Part shown: positions 27,414-34,782 of the stretch, one piece after another
Position numbering within the stretch: position 1 is the stretch's first letter
Layout: every line of letters begins with the position of its first letter
From: Thiodiazotropha sp040791665
GTDB lineage: Bacteria > Pseudomonadota > Gammaproteobacteria > Chromatiales > Chromatiaceae
Direction: 5' to 3'
Assembly: GCA_040791665.1 (NCBI GenBank)
Contig: JBFNNX010000022.1
Location: 62,001 to 126,000, forward strand
Length of the DNA stretch: 64,000 bases
Notes under the pieces: generated by a model
Databases searched by the model: none
What the model was told of the DNA's origin: nothing
Seen by the model: the letters and a program-made list of their open reading frames with translations, nothing else
Translations under genes and position numbers: made by a program

Positions 27414-28403
27414 ATGCCGCAAAGAATAGAACAATTGAAAAAGTGGTTGGTGTCATTGCCGGAGTTGTCGGATTACTCTTTCGAACCTGCTTCCAACGAC
27501 GCAAGTTTTCGCCGCTATTTTCGTTTAAACGAAAATGGCAGAAGCTATATCGCCATGGACGCCCCTCCGGATAGAGAGGACTCCAGGCCCTTTGTTAAGG
27601 TGGCGGAAGCGCTCGAGTCGATCGGTTTGAACGTACCGCATATCTATGCGCGTGATCTTAAGCAGGGTTTTATGCTGCTTGAGGATCTCGGCACCGAGCT
27701 CTATCTCGATAAGCTGACATTGGAATCAGCCGACAGGCTCTACGGCGACGCATTGGGGGCATTGGCCACACTACAGGCGTGCGGGCCGCGTGACGGTCTG
27801 CCGAATTATGACCGGGCCCTGTTGATGCGTGAGATGGCGCTGTTTCGCGATTGGCTGCTGTTGCAGGAACTGAGCCTCTCCTTGACTCATGAGGAACACT
27901 CGATGTTGGAACGGGTATTCGAACTGCTCGCGAACAACGCCCTGCAGCAGCCGCAGGTCTGCGTACATCGCGACTACCACTCGCGCAATCTGATGGTAAC
28001 GGCAAGGCATAATCCGGGTATCCTCGATTTCCAGGATGCGGTGATAGGCCCTGTTACCTATGATTTGGTATCGTTGTTGCGTGACTGCTATGTCAGCTGG
28101 CCGGATGGGCGGGTACGTGACTGGGCGATGGGTTATTGCGAGCTTGCGGTTCAGTCCGGTATTTTGCGTACCGAGCATGAGGCGCGGTTTCTGACATGGT
28201 TTGATCTAATGGGCGTGCAGCGACATCTCAAAGCGAGTGGGATATTCGCCAGATTGTACCGGCGTGACGGCAAGCCGGACTATTTGAAAGAGATTCCCCG
28301 AACGCTTGGCTATATCACGCAACTGAAGACCGAGTCCACACCCCTGCGAGAGCTTGGCGATTTCATCCAGGCCCGGGTCTTGCCAATCCTAAAAGCCGCT
28401 TGA
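27414..28403 (+). CDS. amgK: N-acetylmuramate/N-acetylglucosamine anomeric kinase AmgK
   Basis: Aminoglycoside-phosphotransferase-fold kinase that phosphorylates MurNAc at the anomeric position in the cell-wall recycling route that bypasses fosfomycin-sensitive MurA. Signatures: NDASFRRYFRL (nucleotide loop), the catalytic loop HRDYHSRNLM (about residues 183-192) and the metal motif ILDFQDA. The length of 329 residues is usual. In Pseudomonas amgK is followed by murU; no nucleotidyltransferase follows here. anmK, another recycling kinase, is at 49049-50161. Confidence 0.9.
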   Translation: MPQRIEQLKKWLVSLPELSDYSFEPASNDASFRRYFRLNENGRSYIAMDAPPDREDSRPFVKVAEALESIGLNVPHIYARDLKQGFMLLEDLGTELYLDKLTLESADRLYGDALGALATLQACGPRDGLPNYDRALLMREMALFRDWLLLQELSLSLTHEEHSMLERVFELLANNALQQPQVCVHRDYHSRNLMVTARHNPGILDFQDAVIGPVTYDLVSLLRDCYVSWPDGRVRDWAMGYCELAVQSGILRTEHEARFLTWFDLMGVQRHLKASGIFARLYRRDGKPDYLKEIPRTLGYITQLKTESTPLRELGDFIQARVLPILKAA

Positions 28404-28433
28404 GCAATGTCGGGGGCTGTTAATGCCGGTCCG

Positions 28434-28459
28434 ATTGGATTAGTGTTAACAGGCCCTAG
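28434..28459 (+). repeat. Dispersed 26-bp repeat, copy B
   Basis: It differs from copy C (30546-30571) at two of 26 positions and from copy A (1335-1360, opposite strand) at four. The core is TTAACAGGCCCTAG. An upstream segment (GGGGGCTGTTAAT, 28412-28424) pairs imperfectly with it, so RNA from here could form a hairpin 3' of amgK. Confidence 0.6.
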
Positions 28460-28515
28460 ATGGTGAATGATACTGCCTCAGGGTGGATAGACGCCCCCCG
28501 TCCGATGGTAGATGT

Positions 28516-28599
28516 CTGAAAAAGCGCGATTCCAAGTTGCCGTTGTTGATTCGGCGTCACCGAACTTTTCTCCTAGCACTTAGGGCGGTGCTTTTTCAG
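28516..28599. repeat. 84-bp element bounded by 10-bp inverted repeats
   Basis: CTGAAAAAGC at 28516-28525 and GCTTTTTCAG at 28590-28599 are perfect reverse complements. The interior has no reading frame. It could be a small transposon-like remnant or a chance pair. Confidence 0.4.
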
Positions 28600-28684
28600 G
28601 TGTGGCAGGGGGAGGTATTGGTGTTGACTGGCCGCGAGGTTATCCTATCAATCAGATAATTCATGCCAGTTTTTTATGTAGCCT

Positions 28685-28698
28685 GTTACGATCGTAAC
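28685..28698. promoter_or_regulatory. 14-bp perfect palindrome upstream of porin
   Basis: GTTACGATCGTAAC is fully palindromic and lies about 260 bases before the promoter-like hexamers of the porin gene. It has the size of a dimeric repressor or activator site; no regulator can be named. Confidence 0.35.
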
Positions 28699-28943
28699 CT
28701 AATCCTTTGATTTTCAGTGACTTGACAGGGTGTTGCGGCTTATGCTGTTGTTACGCTTTCCGGCCTAAAATTACTGCAACAATAACTGAGTGAAGCCCTC
28801 GGGAATAAACAAATAAATTCCTAGAAATTCTTTAAACTAATTTTTATAACCCATTGATGTTCTGTTTTTTGAGTCTTGCTATTTGGTTGGTGTCGCAATT
28901 TTACAACAGCTATTTTTTCTGTGTCTTTTTTGCAAAGAAACAC

Positions 28944-28972
28944 TTGCAATTTGCCACGCTGTTGACTAATAT
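28944..28972 (+). promoter_or_regulatory. Porin promoter
   Basis: TTGCAA at 28944-28949 and TAATAT at 28967-28972 are 17 bases apart in AT-rich DNA. The predicted leader is about 40 bases, with a CGGAG ribosome-binding site at 29007-29011 eight bases before the ATG. Confidence 0.5.
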
Positions 28973-29019
28973 TCGCATCGTAGTCAATTTTCTACCCATC
29001 AATTCTCGGAGTTAACTCA

Positions 29020-30030
29020 ATGAAAAAAGTACTCTCTCTGGCAATTGCAGCTGCTCTGGTGGCTCCTGCCGCAGTCATGGCTGATGCCACTCTGTTTGGT
29101 AAAGCGCACTTCATCATCGAAAATGTTGATGATGGCGATCAAGACGTTTGGGGCGTGGACAGCATCCACTCTCGCGTTGGTGTGAAAGGCAGCGAAGACC
29201 TGGGTGGCGGACTCAAGGCTCTCTATCACTTCGAATTCAAAGTCCACAATGATGACGGCGCTGACGGTCTTGGCGATCGTAACCAGTTCATCGGCCTGTC
29301 CGGTGGCTTCGGTACCGCTCTGCTTGGTACTCATGACACCCCAATGAAGATGTCCCAGGGTAAATTCGACGAGTTCGGCGATCTGCCGAACGGCGACCTT
29401 GCCAACGTGATTCCTGGCGATGACCGCGTTGAGAACGTCATCGCATACGTCTCTCCTGCCATGGGCGGTCTGACCTTCGTCGGCGCTCTGGTCCCCGGTG
29501 AGAGAGGTGACCTCGACCTGGACGGTATTGCCGATCATATCTCCCTGGCCGGCCTCTACAGCAATGGCCCGCTCTTCGCATCTCTGGCCTACAACAGCTA
29601 CGACCTCGGTTCTGCAGTAGACGCTGAACCTTCACTGCTGCGCGCTACCGCAGTCTGGAATGGCGGAATGTGGCAGGCTGGTATCATGTTCGCTTCCATG
29701 GATCTGGACCTCGACGGTGTTGACGATCCTGATTACCTCGGTCTGAGCGGTCACGTTAAAGTCGGTGGCGCTGGCAAGATCAAGGCTCAGTACCTGATGG
29801 GCGATTCCACCAATGGTGGCGTTGCTGCGCTGGTACCTGGTTTCACACCGAATGTGAACGTTGGTATGCCTGTTGCCGATCCTGAGAACGAAGTCACTCA
29901 GTTCAGCGTTGGTTACGAGCATGCAATGAGCAAGCGCACCGTGGCACACGTCGGCTTCACCTCTTATGAAGAAGACGAGACCGATGTTGAATCTGATGCA
30001 TTCTTCGCTGGTCTGATCCACAACTTCTAA
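29020..30030 (+). CDS. Outer-membrane porin (Gram-negative porin, Porin_4 type)
   Basis: General diffusion porin forming a trimeric 16-stranded barrel in the outer membrane. The signal peptide is residues 1-21 (cut after AVMA). The start of the mature chain (DATLFGKAHF), the block SRVGVKGSEDLGGGLKALYHFEF and the terminal phenylalanine (FFAGLIHNF) are typical. The chain is strongly acidic. Two stretches match the calcium-loop pattern DxDxDGxxD: DLDLDGIAD (residues 164-172) and DLDLDGVDD (228-236), probably in surface loops. Codon use is strongly biased, suggesting very high expression. Strong terminator follows. Confidence 0.93.
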   Translation: MKKVLSLAIAAALVAPAAVMADATLFGKAHFIIENVDDGDQDVWGVDSIHSRVGVKGSEDLGGGLKALYHFEFKVHNDDGADGLGDRNQFIGLSGGFGTALLGTHDTPMKMSQGKFDEFGDLPNGDLANVIPGDDRVENVIAYVSPAMGGLTFVGALVPGERGDLDLDGIADHISLAGLYSNGPLFASLAYNSYDLGSAVDAEPSLLRATAVWNGGMWQAGIMFASMDLDLDGVDDPDYLGLSGHVKVGGAGKIKAQYLMGDSTNGGVAALVPGFTPNVNVGMPVADPENEVTQFSVGYEHAMSKRTVAHVGFTSYEEDETDVESDAFFAGLIHNF

Positions 30031-30058
30031 TAGTTCACAAGACTATTTCGAGTTGAGA

Positions 30059-30086
30059 AACGGGGCCGATAGGCCCCGTTTTTTTT
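30059..30086 (+). terminator. Rho-independent terminator of the porin gene
   Basis: AACGGGGCC (30059-30067) pairs with GGCCCCGTT (30072-30080) across a four-base loop and is followed by a run of eight T. Confidence 0.92.
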
Positions 30087-30210
30087 GTCAGCTTTTTACC
30101 AGTTCCCGCTATTTCGTACTGACACAGCCTCTCTTCTACGCCCAGATTACGGCTATGCACGATTGGCAGATATTCGTGTATTGCAGCCAAATTACAACCA
30201 ATTCACACAC

Positions 30211-30426
30211 TCAATAGAGTTGCCAATCAAATACTATCAATGCACAGGCAATCAGATAGAGAATCCAGAAAAAATGGGCGTAAAGTCCTGGATGGTTCTC
30301 GGATTTGAAGTCCTTGGCGAAATATTCGGGAAAGACGAAGCCTGAAAAGAATGCGATGATCCGATTTTCGTCCGGCAACCCCAAGCTGCACGAATGATAA
30401 CGTTGCTGGGCGGGAGAAATGGTCAC
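30211..30426 (-). CDS. Possible small membrane protein (doubtful)
   Basis: A 71-codon frame from GTG. The C-terminal half reads like a membrane protein end: a hydrophobic helix HFFWILYLIACALIVF followed by DWQLY. The N-terminal part contains FFSGFVFPEYFAKDF. I see no clear ribosome-binding site and no recognised family; it may be a real small gene, a gene remnant or noise. Confidence 0.25.
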   Translation of the reverse strand: MTISPAQQRYHSCSLGLPDENRIIAFFSGFVFPEYFAKDFKSENHPGLYAHFFWILYLIACALIVFDWQLY

Positions 30427-30545
30427 AACCCGACGCCGCGCGCCCGAAAAAGTGCCACTCCGTGCTGCTCGTCGTTCATTTGGGATCAGCCAACCTCTCT
30501 CTCATCGCACTCACGATTAGTGCATGTTTCAGGTGCGCAGTGTCA

Positions 30546-30571
30546 ATTGGATTAGTGTTAACCGGCCCTTG
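30546..30571 (+). repeat. Dispersed 26-bp repeat, copy C
   Basis: Same orientation as copy B, 2.1 kb downstream of it, so the two flank the porin gene. Two mismatches to copy B, including one in the core (TTAACCGGCCCT). Confidence 0.6.
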
Positions 30572-30748
30572 CAGTCTGCAATTCAAAAACCGCATCCCCT
30601 CTCTTCTTTGAAGTTGAGTCCAAGATATTCTTTCTTTTATTTAATTTAATCAAACGGATATCGCTTTCTGGCCATCTCAGGTCCTGACCTGTCTGGGCTT
30701 TTGGGTACATAACCTGAATAGGGCGAATACAAGAAATTTTCAGAAAAG

Positions 30749-30781
30749 TGTCGACATTTCTAAAAATATTTACTATAAAAT
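30749..30781 (+). promoter_or_regulatory. prpE promoter with operator over the -35 box
   Basis: TCGACA (30751-30756), which is part of the palindrome TGTCGACA (30749-30756), serves as the -35 hexamer. TATAAA (30774-30779) lies 17 bases further. The same layout is found before the GntR regulator gene, which strongly suggests a shared repressor. Confidence 0.75.
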
Positions 30782-30810
30782 AGGTTCTAACAGCATAATA
30801 CAATAAAATA

Positions 30811-30818
30811 TGTCGACA
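30811..30818. promoter_or_regulatory. Second TGTCGACA operator of prpE
   Basis: A perfect copy of the palindrome TGTCGACA, exactly 62 bp downstream of the first (30749), near +25 of the predicted transcript and 38 bases before the prpE start codon. Confidence 0.7.
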
Positions 30819-30856
30819 CTTAATCAGATAAGACAACACCAGAGGAGCTCCCGCAC

Positions 30857-32749
30857 ATGTCACGTTATGCCGAGATCTATCAACAGTCGTTGAATGACCC
30901 AGAGGTGTTCTGGGGTACAGTCGCCAAGGGTCTGCACTGGTACAAGGGTTGGGATAAGGTTTTGGATGAATCGGCCAAACCTTCGCCGCGCTGGTTTAGT
31001 GGCGGCATGTTCAACACCTGCTACAACGCGCTGGATCGCCATGTGGAGGCGGGAGATGGTGATCGCCTGGCGTTGATTTATGACAGTCCGGTAACAGAGC
31101 AGAAGCGTACCTACAGCTACAGCGAACTGCGAGATACGGTAGCCCGATTGGCCGGTGCGATCGCATCCCACGGTGTGGGAAAGGGCGATCGGGTGATTAT
31201 CTATATGCCGATGATACCGGAGGCGGCCATCGCCATGTTGGCCTGTGCCCGAATCGGTGCTATCCACTCTGTTGTTTTTGGCGGATTTGCGGCAAAAGAG
31301 CTGGCAACACGGATCGATGACTGTCAGCCTAAAATGATACTTTCAGCATCCTGCGGTATCGAGCCCAGCCGCTTGGTTGCGTACAAGCCACTGCTTGATG
31401 AGGCGATTGAGATAGCCCAGCATAAACCCGCCAGGTGCATCATCAAACAGCGGCCCCAATTGGCGGCTGAACTGCAGGAAGGCCGGGATTTCGATTGGGA
31501 AGATGCATTGGCGCAGGCCGAGCCGGTCGATTGTGTTCCGGTTGGGGCAACGGATCCTCTCTATATCCTCTATACCTCGGGTACTACAGGTCAGCCCAAA
31601 GGTGTGGTGCGTGACAACGGTGGACATGCCGCAGCACTGCTTTGGTCGATGAAGAATATCTACAATGTTGAGGCGGGCGATGTCTATTGGGCGGCATCCG
31701 ATGTAGGGTGGGTGGTTGGTCACAGCTATATCGTCTATGGTCCCCTATTGGCCGGTTGCACCACCGTCATATACGAAGGCAAGCCGGTCGGTACCCCCGA
31801 TCCTGGCGCATTTTGGCGAATGATCAGCGAGTACAAGGTCAAAGTGTTGTTTACTGCGCCAACCGCATTCCGAGCAATCAAGAAAGAGGATCCGCAAGGC
31901 GCATACATGTCGAAGTATGATATCAGCTGTATGGATGCCCTGTTTCTCGCAGGTGAGCGTTGCGACCCTGACACCCTTCACTGGGCTGAGACCATGCTCG
32001 AGAAACCGGTTATCGATCATTGGTGGCAAACCGAGACGGGATGGGCTATTGCCGCAAATCCGATGGGTGTTGAACCGCTCCCGGTAAAGGCCGGTTCTCC
32101 TACGTTATCCATGGTTGGTTATGATGTGCGCGTGCTGGATGACCAGGGAATCGAAAAACCTGCCGGAGAGATGGGGGATATCGTAATCAAACAGCCATTG
32201 CCACCCGCGTGCCTGCCTACCCTATGGAATAACGAACAACGATTCGTCGATTCCTATCTGAGCGCCCATCCTGGTTACTATCTGACGGGTGATGCAGGTT
32301 ACAAGGATGAGGATGGTTATCTGTGGATCATGAGCCGTACCGATGATGTCATCAATGTCGCGGGACATCGCCTCTCCACCGGTCAGATGGAAGAGGTTTT
32401 GGCAGGCCATGCCGATGTGGCTGAGTGCGCTGTTATCGGCGTATCCGATACCTTGAAGGGGCAGTTGCCTTTGGGGTTTGTTGTATTGAAGTCGGGTGTT
32501 GAGCGTTCTGCAGATGAGCTGGCTGCAGAATTGGTGAAGCGGGTACGCGAACAGATTGGTCCGGTCGCTGCGTTCAAGCACATCGCCATTGTTAAACGCC
32601 TGCCCAAGACGCGCTCGGGAAAGATCTTGCGGGGAACAATGGTGAAGATCGCCGACGGTCAGGAGTGGAAGATGCCCGCCACGATTGATGATCCTGCGAT
32701 TCTGGACGAGATCTCGTCCACCTTACAAACCCTGGGTTATGCCAAATAA
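30857..32749 (+). CDS. prpE: Propionyl-CoA synthetase PrpE
   Basis: Activates propionate with ATP and CoA to propionyl-CoA, feeding the methylcitrate cycle encoded just downstream. ANL-superfamily enzyme: phosphate loop TSGTTGQPKG (about residues 239-248), aromatic motif WWQTETG, hinge region YLTGDAGYKDEDGYLWIMSRTDDVINVAGHRLST and the C-terminal acetylatable lysine in TRSGKILRG (about 588). The 630 residues and the N-terminus YAEIYQQSLNDPEVFW indicate PrpE rather than acetyl-CoA synthetase. Ribosome-binding site AGAGGAG precedes ATG 30857. It is transcribed from its own double-operator promoter. Confidence 0.93.
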   Translation: MSRYAEIYQQSLNDPEVFWGTVAKGLHWYKGWDKVLDESAKPSPRWFSGGMFNTCYNALDRHVEAGDGDRLALIYDSPVTEQKRTYSYSELRDTVARLAGAIASHGVGKGDRVIIYMPMIPEAAIAMLACARIGAIHSVVFGGFAAKELATRIDDCQPKMILSASCGIEPSRLVAYKPLLDEAIEIAQHKPARCIIKQRPQLAAELQEGRDFDWEDALAQAEPVDCVPVGATDPLYILYTSGTTGQPKGVVRDNGGHAAALLWSMKNIYNVEAGDVYWAASDVGWVVGHSYIVYGPLLAGCTTVIYEGKPVGTPDPGAFWRMISEYKVKVLFTAPTAFRAIKKEDPQGAYMSKYDISCMDALFLAGERCDPDTLHWAETMLEKPVIDHWWQTETGWAIAANPMGVEPLPVKAGSPTLSMVGYDVRVLDDQGIEKPAGEMGDIVIKQPLPPACLPTLWNNEQRFVDSYLSAHPGYYLTGDAGYKDEDGYLWIMSRTDDVINVAGHRLSTGQMEEVLAGHADVAECAVIGVSDTLKGQLPLGFVVLKSGVERSADELAAELVKRVREQIGPVAAFKHIAIVKRLPKTRSGKILRGTMVKIADGQEWKMPATIDDPAILDEISSTLQTLGYAK

Positions 32750-32766
32750 CGAGGGATAGGTTTGCT

Positions 32767-32794
32767 CTACCACTGCATGGAAGCAGTCTGGTAG
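32767..32794. repeat. Hairpin after prpE
   Basis: CTACCACTGC (32767-32776) pairs with GCAGTCTGGTAG (32783-32794) with a two-base bulge. No T-run follows, so it is at best a weak terminator between prpE and the regulator promoter. Confidence 0.45.
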
Positions 32795-32822
32795 GGCGCC
32801 ATGACGATTGTTTCCAATAAAG

Positions 32823-32853
32823 TGTCGACAATTTTAAAATATTCGGCTATATT
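32823..32853 (+). promoter_or_regulatory. Regulator/prpBC operon promoter with operator over the -35 box
   Basis: TCGACA (32825-32830), inside TGTCGACA (32823-32830), is followed after 17 bases by TATATT (32848-32853). The spacer resembles that of the prpE promoter (TTTTAAAATATT...CTATA), as if one promoter module had been duplicated. Confidence 0.75.
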
Positions 32854-32884
32854 TTAGCTTGTATTTGCTAATTAAGGCTTAATG

Positions 32885-32892
32885 TGTCGACA
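32885..32892. promoter_or_regulatory. Second TGTCGACA operator of the regulator operon
   Basis: A perfect TGTCGACA 62 bp downstream of the one at 32823, the same distance as in the prpE pair, ending 13 bases before the regulator start codon. Binding here would block both transcription and access to the ribosome-binding region. Confidence 0.7.
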
Positions 32893-32905
32893 ATCATGGT
32901 GATAT

Positions 32906-33592
32906 ATGCGGAGTCAGTTACGAGTGGAAAAGAATGATCCGATCACGATTACACTCACAGATCGTCTCTTCGATACGCTTCAGCGTGCCATCGTAGAAGG
33001 GGAGATACCTTCTGGAAGTAAGATCAGTGAGCCCGAACTGGCTCGTCAGCACGGCGTCAGTCGAGGGTCATTGAGAGAAGCGATCGGACGTCTTGAAGCG
33101 AGAAAGCTGGTTGAGCGCAAGCCCAACCTGGGAGCCCGGGTAGTCACGCTCTCGTATGAGCAGTTGATCGAGATCTATCAGGTGCGTGAAGCCCTCGAGG
33201 GAATGGCTGCGAGGTTGGCGGCACAAAATATGAGCGATAAGGAGATAGGGGAGTTACAGCTGCTGTTGGATCAGCATGGTCAGCAGATTGAAGAGCTGCA
33301 TGGTCAGGCATATTTCCAAAAGCAGGGTGACCTCGATTTCCATTACCGTATAGTTCAAGGCAGCAAGAATCACCACCTGATCGGTCTGCTTTGCAACGAT
33401 CTCTATCATCTGCTGCGTATGTACCGTTTCCAGTTCGGGATGCGCAGTAAGCGTTCCAGTCAGGCTTTCGATGAACACCACTATCTGTTGAATGCCATTT
33501 CCTCTCGCGACCCTGAAATGGCTGAGCTGTTGATGCGTCAGCATATTCGATCTTCACGTAGAAACGTGGAAAGAATGTTGCTGGAAAACTAA
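32906..33592 (+). CDS. GntR-family (FCD) transcriptional regulator, probable propionate regulator
   Basis: Winged helix-turn-helix domain at residues 15-78 (SEPELARQHGVSRGSLREAIGRLEARKLVER) followed by an FCD ligand-binding domain with the metal-ligand type motif DLDFHYRI and a late H in LLMRQHIRSS. Similar GntR regulators stand before prpB in Pseudomonas and Burkholderia, while E. coli uses an unrelated sigma54 activator. Location between two promoters that share TGTCGACA palindromes suggests that it binds them and controls prpE as well as its own operon. The effector (2-methylcitrate or a related acid) is inferred. Confidence 0.85.
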   Translation: MRSQLRVEKNDPITITLTDRLFDTLQRAIVEGEIPSGSKISEPELARQHGVSRGSLREAIGRLEARKLVERKPNLGARVVTLSYEQLIEIYQVREALEGMAARLAAQNMSDKEIGELQLLLDQHGQQIEELHGQAYFQKQGDLDFHYRIVQGSKNHHLIGLLCNDLYHLLRMYRFQFGMRSKRSSQAFDEHHYLLNAISSRDPEMAELLMRQHIRSSRRNVERMLLEN

Positions 33593-33623
33593 CGATATGT
33601 GGGTCTCGGGTTTTTAGCCGTAA

Positions 33624-33671
33624 GTTTTGAGTTAGAAAAAAGTGAGTGTCGCGAACACCACAACTCAAAAC
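33624..33671. repeat. Inverted repeat in the regulator-prpB spacer
   Basis: GTTTTGAGTT (33624-33633) and AACTCAAAAC (33662-33671) pair exactly, with a smaller nested hairpin (GTGTCGCGAACAC) between them. A partly matching second arm (AATTCAAAAC) follows. It may be an mRNA hairpin ahead of prpB. Confidence 0.5.
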
Positions 33672-33714
33672 TAAAAACTCATAATTCAAAACTTCTTTAT
33701 GTTGAGGATATGAA

Positions 33715-34605
33715 ATGACCAACCATCAAAATCCCGGCGCCCGTTTTCGCGCTGCCATCGAAAAAGAGAAGCCCTTGCAGTGTGTGGGCGCTATTAACGC
33801 CTATCATGCCCGGCTGGCGGAGGCCTCGGGGTTTCAATCCCTGTATATATCGGGTGGCGGTGTCGCTGCGGGCTCCTGCGGTATCCCTGACCTGGGTATC
33901 ACAACAATGGAGGATGTTCTGACTGATCTGCGGCGCATGACGGAGGTGACCGACCTTCCTGTATTGGTTGATATAGATACGGGATGGGGTGGAGCCTTCA
34001 ATATCGTGCGCACCATACGCAATATGAATAAGTTCGGTGCAGCTGCCGTGCATATCGAAGACCAAGTGCAACAAAAACGCTGCGGTCATCGCCCCAACAA
34101 GGCGATAGTCACCCAGGATGAGATGGTCGACCGTATCAAGGCAGCGGTGGATGCCAGGCTTGATGATGATTTTGTGGTTATGGCGCGCACCGATGCGCTA
34201 GCGGTGGAAGGCATGCAACCCGCCATTGACAGGGCGTGTGCCTGTGTCGAGGCTGGAGCGGATATGATCTTCCCCGAGGCAATGAATGAACTCGAGCAGT
34301 ATCGGGAGTTCGTGAAGGCGGTTAAGGTTCCGGTGCTGGCCAACATCACTGAATTTGGCGCGACTCCCTTGTTTACAACCGAACAACTGGCATCCGTGGG
34401 CGTGAGCATTGCCCTCTATCCCCTGAGTGCATTCCGTGCGGCAAATGCCGCTGCATTGAAGGTTTATCAAAACCTGCGCGGCGAGGGGACGCAACAAGGG
34501 GTTGTTGAATTGATGCAGAGTCGTTCTGATCTTTACGACTATCTCGGTTATCACGATTTCGAACAGAAGCTGGACCAGCTGTTTGTCTCAGAGGAGACGG
34601 CTTAA
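33715..34605 (+). CDS. prpB: 2-methylisocitrate lyase PrpB
   Basis: Last step of the methylcitrate cycle: cleaves 2-methylisocitrate to pyruvate and succinate. The isocitrate-lyase superfamily barrel shows YISGGGVAAGS, the metal aspartates in VDIDTGWGG, the catalytic loop KRCGHRPNK with the active-site cysteine (about residue 123) and ARTDALAVEG. The 296 residues are typical of PrpB and shorter than isocitrate lyase. It is separated from the regulator by 122 bases that hold an inverted repeat. Confidence 0.95.
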   Translation: MTNHQNPGARFRAAIEKEKPLQCVGAINAYHARLAEASGFQSLYISGGGVAAGSCGIPDLGITTMEDVLTDLRRMTEVTDLPVLVDIDTGWGGAFNIVRTIRNMNKFGAAAVHIEDQVQQKRCGHRPNKAIVTQDEMVDRIKAAVDARLDDDFVVMARTDALAVEGMQPAIDRACACVEAGADMIFPEAMNELEQYREFVKAVKVPVLANITEFGATPLFTTEQLASVGVSIALYPLSAFRAANAAALKVYQNLRGEGTQQGVVELMQSRSDLYDYLGYHDFEQKLDQLFVSEETA

Positions 34606-34619
34606 CGTAAATGATTCAT

Positions 34620-34718
34620 GCCGCAAATAACGCTAATTACTGCAAATGAAAGCAAATATTTTTTCTGAGCAATCATATTATTTGCGCGTATTCGCGGTGA
34701 TTAGTGTCCATTTGCGGC
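34620..34718. repeat. Long imperfect palindrome (dispersed repeat), prpB-prpC spacer
   Basis: The left arm (34620-34659) and right arm (34679-34718) are imperfect reverse complements of about 40 bases around a 20-base loop. The right arm contains TTCGCGGTGATTAG and TCCATTTGCGGC, which recur at 38697-38735. It resembles REP-like or MITE-like intergenic elements. Confidence 0.65.
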
Positions 34719-34782
34719 CACTCTTTAAGCCAGTTTTGCAAGACACTATCCAATTATCAATCGCGTCAGAGGAGGTTTCCCA

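Larger units (their letters stand above)
28404..29019. other. Intergenic region amgK-porin
   Basis: No coding sequence is supported in these 616 bases. It contains an imperfect hairpin with dispersed repeat copy B (28412-28459), a pair of 10-bp inverted repeats 64 bases apart (28516-28599), a 14-bp palindrome (28685-28698) and an increasingly AT-rich promoter zone for the porin. The usual murU gene is absent. Confidence 0.6.
30087..30748. other. Intergenic region porin-prpE
   Basis: About 660 bases with no firmly supported gene. It contains a weak minus-strand frame (30211-30426) and dispersed repeat copy C (30546-30571). The last part becomes AT-rich towards the prpE promoter. A plus-strand frame beginning at 30085 starts inside the porin terminator and is not credible. 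Confidence 0.5.

Noticed and set aside
27226..27504. Minus-strand frame of 92 codons overlapping the amgK start
   Set aside because: It overlaps a certain gene on the other strand and the translation is not protein-like.
30085..30345. Plus-strand frame starting at TTG 30085
   Set aside because: Its start is in the T-run of the porin terminator, and it overlaps the other weak frame on the opposite strand.
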